Below are positions 3,913 through 8,027 of a stretch of 8,027 bases of DNA, one piece after another; position 1 is the stretch's first letter, and each line of letters starts with the position of its first letter. This DNA comes from Candidatus Thiodiazotropha sp. (ex Gloverina cf. vestifex) (lineage in GTDB: Bacteria > Pseudomonadota > Gammaproteobacteria > Chromatiales > Chromatiaceae), in NCBI GenBank assembly GCA_025656435.1, contig JAHXHT010000102.1, positions 1 through 8,027 of the forward strand, given 5' to 3'. The translations under genes were made by a program, and so were the position numbers. The notes under the pieces were generated by a model. The model searched no databases and was not told where the DNA came from. It worked only from the letters and a program-made list of their open reading frames with translations.

Positions 3913-6888
3913 TCAATGGGACTCTCCTACTGCCCTCACATCACTCTGGCCCATCAATTCCAGCGTATTATATAAAGTTTCGAGTTTGCCGACGAACCTG
4001 TCACGCATCAGTTCCAATTCCGGTACTCTTGAGAGCGCAAGATCCCTGTGACCTTGACTGAACAGCCCGACCATCTCATGTCCCAACGCATGTATCTCTT
4101 CATGGATCTTTCTGATCTCGTTATAGACCGTAAGATGTCCATACTGCACATATCCGACACCGTGAAACCAACGGCCAAAGGCACAATGCTTACTGTCAAG
4201 CTGGGCCGGTGGAATTGAGCAATCGAGTTGTAAAGCTTCAATGAGGTTGCCCACCCAGTCACGATGACTGGTGATGGCTGCATGAATATCGGCCCCGTCA
4301 ATATCGTACAATCTCGACTTTAGTCCTTGCCACTCAACGTTCTCTTTCCACCCCTCCAACCAATCCGGCATTTGCTCTGCCGGCATGGGCCGGGCTATGC
4401 CATAACCCTGACCCAGGTGACAACCGAGACGTAGCAGTGCCGCCCCATGCTCCAGACTCTCCACACCCTCTGCGATAACGGGTTGGTCAAAGGCGCCGGC
4501 CAAACGCACTACGCTATCGACTATGGTCAGATCCTGTGGGTCCTCAAGCATATCCCGAACGAACGTCTGATCTATCTTTAAGAGATCCACTGGCAACCGA
4601 TGAAAATAGGCCAAAGACGAGTACCCCGTGCCGAAATCATCAAGCGCAAACCGTATACCCAGCTCACGACAGCTGACCAAAGTATGGTATATCTGGTTGA
4701 CGTCATCGATGGAGGCAGTCTCGAGAATTTCAAACTCAATATCACCAGGCTTAATCTCAGGATGAGATGCCATGAGCTCCTGAATATGTTTGACGAATCC
4801 GGGCTTTTGAAGATGATAGGCGCCAATGTTAACACTGACTGATAGATCCACCCCCATCTCACGCATCAGCATCTGTTGTTTCAATGCACTCTCTATTACC
4901 CAGTTCCCGACTTCTACTTCCAAATCCGTATTGATCAGATATTGGAGAAAATCATTAGGATAAAGTAACCCCTTCTCCGGATGATTCCAGCGAATCAATG
5001 CCTCCATACCCATCACTTCACAGGTGGACATGTTGACCTTGGGTTGGTAGTGAAGAATAAATTGATTATTGGCGACAGCTTGTTCCAAAAGCTGGACAAT
5101 CTCACGGTGAGCCTTGACCTGTCTATCTTCTACTGGATCGAACAGATGGTAACGATTTTTTCCCAGCTCCTTGGCAATATACATTGCCTGATCGGCATGA
5201 CGCATCAGGATATCTGCGTCCGCGTCATCCTCAGGAAAGAGGGTCAGCCCGATACTGGCAAACACTTCGACCTCAGCTTCTCCCCCCTGAATGGATATAG
5301 GCGCAGAAACCTTACATAGGACTCTATCAAGAATCTGTTTGCATTGTTCGATACCTGATAGCTCTGACAGTATCAATATAAACTCATCACCACCAATTCG
5401 AGATACCGTATCACCCTCCCTGACGGTCAACTGCAGTCTTCTTGCAATTTCCACCAGAATCAAATCACCGACATCGTGGCCATAAGTATCATTGATCGGC
5501 TTGAAACCATCGAGATCGAGATAGCAGACGGCTACACTGAATCCGGTACGTCGACTGCGCACCATGGCCTGACGCAAACGGTCTGTCTTCAAGAGACGGT
5601 TTGGCAATCCCGTCAAGGCGTCGTAATGAGCGATACGGTCGAGCTCTGCCTCTGCCTTTTTGCGGTCCGTGACATCATGGATAATCGAGTAAAGCACCTG
5701 CCTGCCATTCCAATCGATAGGACCTGAATGCACTTCCATATCCCTGACTTCACCTGAAGCAAGTGTATGTTGAAAATAGAAGTGGCTACGCTTCTCTTCA
5801 CGTGCCATATCCATTTCATGTTCAATTTCCTCTTTCGACAACGTATTCACATCACCGATATTTTTTTGCAACATATCTTCACGAGCAAATCCATAATAAT
5901 TTTCTGCTGCCTTGTTAGCTCCAATGATGCTTCCATCCTTTGGATCGATAACCAGCATCACTGCTTTATTATGCTCAAACAACATGCGAAAACGTTCTTC
6001 GCTCTTACTGAGCGCAACCGTCAGATCGCGTTCTCGATCCAGTGTCTGCTTGAGGTTCTCATTACTATCCAGCAATGTCTGATTGGTCTGAGCCAGCTGT
6101 TGTGTACGCTCGTCAACTTTCTCCTCCAGCTCAAACCCTGAACGCTTCAATGCCTCAATTTGCTCTTCAAGCCTTTCACTCATGCGCTCTATTGACTCAG
6201 AGAGTCGACCAATCTCATCTTTTCGATCGAGCTCTATCTTGCGGCCATACTCACCATCGGCAATAGACTCAGCATAGTTTGATAACTTCTTGATCGGCTC
6301 GATAATCTCTCTTCGTAATAACAGATTGAGTACCACTGCGATAAAGATAAATGTCAGAAGCTTGTTAACCAGCAACTGCCTTACAGCTTCCATGACTTTG
6401 TCCTCAATGACGGAGGAAGGAAATCCTAAACGGACGACACCGATGCGCTGACTTCCATCAAATAAGGGTATTGCCACATCGAAGTAATGCTTCCCATCAA
6501 AACGATCATATGGCTGCCAAATGGGTCCATCTGATTTAAGCGAGTTATGTGACACCTCATCAGTGAATAAACGCCCAACCAAATCGGGTTGACTGTGAAA
6601 AACCACCTTGCCATTCGGATCGATCACAGTTGCATAGGCGATATGCTCATTCATATCCACCACTTCGGCAAGTTTCTTATCCATACCGGAAAGTGATTCC
6701 AATGGAAGTCCAAGCATCAGCAGTTCGTTGAGTAGGCTCTCGATACTGTGACCGATGCCGAAAGTCCCGGTTATCAACGCATCCGTATAGTTGGTACGAA
6801 AATTCAACACACTCACCATCGAACTGACAAGCAGTAAAGCTGCCAATATACCGATGGTAAACAATAGAATTTTTCGGTTTAGACGCAT
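3913..6888 (-). CDS. Membrane GGDEF-EAL c-di-GMP enzyme with Cache-like, HAMP, PAS and CZB domains
   Basis: This 991-residue inner-membrane protein can in principle both make and degrade c-di-GMP. Order: transmembrane helix (7-29), periplasmic Cache-like sensor (about 30-171), second helix (172-191), HAMP (192-245), coiled coil to about 296, PAS (297-408), GGDEF (420-582), EAL (590-845), C-terminal CZB (868-975). The cyclase motif is an intact GGDEF at 499-503, with the inhibitory RxxD site REGD at 490-493. The phosphodiesterase residues are all present: Glu629 of EAL, Asn687, Glu720, Asp750-Asp751, Lys771, Glu807 and Gln827. The CZB domain has the expected His875/Trp878, CAFGRW with Cys902, and His929-x3-His933 for zinc. 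An AGGTGA ribosome site lies 7 bases before the ATG. It follows a periplasmic binding-protein gene by 36 bases, which suggests that protein feeds its sensor domain. Which activity dominates cannot be told from sequence. Confidence 0.95.
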   Translation of the reverse strand: MRLNRKILLFTIGILAALLLVSSMVSVLNFRTNYTDALITGTFGIGHSIESLLNELLMLGLPLESLSGMDKKLAEVVDMNEHIAYATVIDPNGKVVFHSQPDLVGRLFTDEVSHNSLKSDGPIWQPYDRFDGKHYFDVAIPLFDGSQRIGVVRLGFPSSVIEDKVMEAVRQLLVNKLLTFIFIAVVLNLLLRREIIEPIKKLSNYAESIADGEYGRKIELDRKDEIGRLSESIERMSERLEEQIEALKRSGFELEEKVDERTQQLAQTNQTLLDSNENLKQTLDRERDLTVALSKSEERFRMLFEHNKAVMLVIDPKDGSIIGANKAAENYYGFAREDMLQKNIGDVNTLSKEEIEHEMDMAREEKRSHFYFQHTLASGEVRDMEVHSGPIDWNGRQVLYSIIHDVTDRKKAEAELDRIAHYDALTGLPNRLLKTDRLRQAMVRSRRTGFSVAVCYLDLDGFKPINDTYGHDVGDLILVEIARRLQLTVREGDTVSRIGGDEFILILSELSGIEQCKQILDRVLCKVSAPISIQGGEAEVEVFASIGLTLFPEDDADADILMRHADQAMYIAKELGKNRYHLFDPVEDRQVKAHREIVQLLEQAVANNQFILHYQPKVNMSTCEVMGMEALIRWNHPEKGLLYPNDFLQYLINTDLEVEVGNWVIESALKQQMLMREMGVDLSVSVNIGAYHLQKPGFVKHIQELMASHPEIKPGDIEFEILETASIDDVNQIYHTLVSCRELGIRFALDDFGTGYSSLAYFHRLPVDLLKIDQTFVRDMLEDPQDLTIVDSVVRLAGAFDQPVIAEGVESLEHGAALLRLGCHLGQGYGIARPMPAEQMPDWLEGWKENVEWQGLKSRLYDIDGADIHAAITSHRDWVGNLIEALQLDCSIPPAQLDSKHCAFGRWFHGVGYVQYGHLTVYNEIRKIHEEIHALGHEMVGLFSQGHRDLALSRVPELELMRDRFVGKLETLYNTLELMGQSDVRAVGESH

Positions 6889-6924
6889 CTGCTTTTCACC
6901 TGATCCGCATCGCGACAGAAGTAT

Positions 6925-7977
6925 TCATCGGACAATATTTTCACCCGCCAGTTGCAGAATGCCGATCGGCACGGTGACACCAAATTTTCTCGCCTTCATC
7001 AAATCTACTGCATAGCCGTATCGGGCCGGCCACTGTGGCTCAATATCTTTAATGGATTTATCTTCAAACAGATCCCGAATCATCTTTGCTGCCTGCAAGC
7101 CAATACTCTCATGTGAGGGAAAAACGCTTGCCATGGCGCCCCAGTCATCCGTCACATCGCTTTTCACAATTCCGATTAGGGGTTTATCGGCATACAGCTC
7201 GATCAACTCAGAGAAATGTCTTCTGGCACCTAACTGATCATTGGCGGAGATAAAAAGATCGACCTGATTATTCAGTTCTTCAACAATAGGTCTTGCCATT
7301 TGAGCCATGCTTTCGTCACCGGCATCCCCCTTCACCAGAGGTACAGGTCTGAAAATGACCTTGATGCCGCCCAGCACGGGATCTTCCTCAAGCAGTCTCA
7401 CTATCCAGGCATTGTAGCTGTGAGACTGAGGCATATCGGCATAGACCAATCCGAGCGTTCGGGCCTGCGGAAACAGGCTTCGAATAAATCGAAACCTTGC
7501 CTTCACCGGCACCGGATAGCAGACACCGGTAAAATTTGCTTTGGGCGGCTCGTCGAAACGATCGATCACACCAATACCGACAGGGTCAGTGGGAGAGGCA
7601 AAAACCACAGGCTGTTCACGACCGTATAAAACCCGCTTGGCTGCGATGGTAGCCACGGTCCCACCCGTGTAGACCACATCATATTCACGCACCGATTCAT
7701 CACGTAGCAGGGATTCACCCCGCGCCACATCATTACCAGCAGTATAGTGAGTAACTTCTAGATTCTTTCCCGAAATATAGCCAAATCCAGCTAATGCTTG
7801 GGATAGTGTGTCCCGCACATCACCATAGGGACTGCCGTACTGGGAATCGAGCATGAGGAGTCGGTAGACACGCCTCGGCTCTGGATCAGCCACTGCGACT
7901 GAAAAACCGAGTATCCACACAAGGAGGCAGTGCAGAAAATCAAGCGTGTCGCTACCTCGTGAAAGATTTTGGGACAT
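6925..7977 (-). CDS. Periplasmic substrate-binding protein, ABC_sub_bind family
   Basis: This is a 350-residue type I periplasmic binding protein of the ABC_sub_bind family (PF04392; TrpX-like members bind aromatic amino acids, other ligands unknown). A Sec signal peptide is visible, with hydrophobic core 12-29 and a likely cut after AVA at residue 30. There is no lipobox, so the protein should be soluble in the periplasm. Family features include RLLMLDSQYG near the mature N-terminus, VVYTGGTVATIAAK (101-114), VVFASPTDPVGIG (124-136), the ANFTGV hinge segment (147-152), LFISANDQ (241-248) and WPARYGYAVD (316-325). No permease or ATPase gene is in the window, although only 50 bases upstream are visible. 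The gene is directly upstream of the sensor c-di-GMP enzyme on the same strand, so it likely acts as its ligand-presenting partner. ATG at 7977 was chosen over TTG at 7989 because it fits the signal peptide; the frame is open to the window edge. Confidence 0.88.
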   Translation of the reverse strand: MSQNLSRGSDTLDFLHCLLVWILGFSVAVADPEPRRVYRLLMLDSQYGSPYGDVRDTLSQALAGFGYISGKNLEVTHYTAGNDVARGESLLRDESVREYDVVYTGGTVATIAAKRVLYGREQPVVFASPTDPVGIGVIDRFDEPPKANFTGVCYPVPVKARFRFIRSLFPQARTLGLVYADMPQSHSYNAWIVRLLEEDPVLGGIKVIFRPVPLVKGDAGDESMAQMARPIVEELNNQVDLFISANDQLGARRHFSELIELYADKPLIGIVKSDVTDDWGAMASVFPSHESIGLQAAKMIRDLFEDKSIKDIEPQWPARYGYAVDLMKARKFGVTVPIGILQLAGENIVR

Positions 7978-7978
7978 C

Positions 7979-7999
7979 CGAGTCCCCAAAATCGACTCG
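7979..7999 (-). promoter_or_regulatory. Possible RNA hairpin over the ribosome site of the binding-protein gene
   Basis: CGAGTC (7979-7984) and GACTCG (7994-7999) are perfect inverted repeats with a 9-base spacer. In the transcript the 3' arm ends one base before the ATG, and the GGGGA that would serve as Shine-Dalgarno is half in the loop and half in the stem. It could damp translation, or it could be chance. No promoter can be seen in the short stretch to the window edge. Confidence 0.25.
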
Positions 8000-8027
8000 C
8001 CAACGCGACAGCCGTTATGCCCCGACC

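Noticed and set aside
4008..4301. 97-residue minus-strand reading frame within the c-di-GMP enzyme gene.
   Set aside because: It is an out-of-frame shadow of the CZB-coding region, which is strongly supported in the main frame.

Overview
The window looks like chromosomal DNA of a gammaproteobacterium of moderate GC content. The closest feel is to Chromatiales-type or sulfur-oxidiser-like bacteria, but that placement is inferred from protein character only: a TcdA very like that of E. coli, a Tat-exported aldo/keto reductase, and a large membrane c-di-GMP enzyme. No rRNA, tRNA, CRISPR array, transposase or phage gene was found. Coding density is high, with seven genes.

Layout. Bases 1-169 are non-coding; they hold a nested set of inverted repeats (about 2-87) that resembles the REP-like intergenic repeats common in gammaproteobacteria. 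Next is a minus-strand aldo/keto reductase with a twin-arginine signal (170-1099). A 196-bp divergent gap separates it from a plus-strand run of three closely spaced genes: a cytosolic DsbA/FrnE-like thiol oxidoreductase (1296-1913), a small class I SAM-dependent methyltransferase (1947-2537) and an RDD-family membrane protein read from a TTG codon (2542-2997). This run ends in a 9-bp tail-to-tail overlap with tcdA (2989-3768, minus), the tRNA t6A dehydratase that makes ct6A.

The second half is a minus-strand pair. A periplasmic substrate-binding protein of the ABC_sub_bind family (6925-7977) lies 36 bp upstream of a 991-residue membrane protein (3913-6888). That protein reads: transmembrane helix, periplasmic Cache-like sensor, transmembrane helix, HAMP, coiled coil, PAS, GGDEF, EAL, CZB. 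Its GGDEF and EAL catalytic motifs are intact, an inhibitory c-di-GMP site is present, and the C-terminal domain matches the chemoreceptor zinc-binding (CZB) consensus. I infer that the binding protein presents a periplasmic ligand to the sensor, much as NspS does with MbaA in Vibrio cholerae, while the CZB domain adds a cytoplasmic zinc or redox input. This pair is the most interesting part of the window. The other genes look like ordinary housekeeping or accessory functions.

I did not find a clearly new type of system. The best candidates for follow-up are the binding-protein/GGDEF-EAL-CZB pair, the palindromic element at the left edge, and the methyltransferase with an altered catalytic motif.
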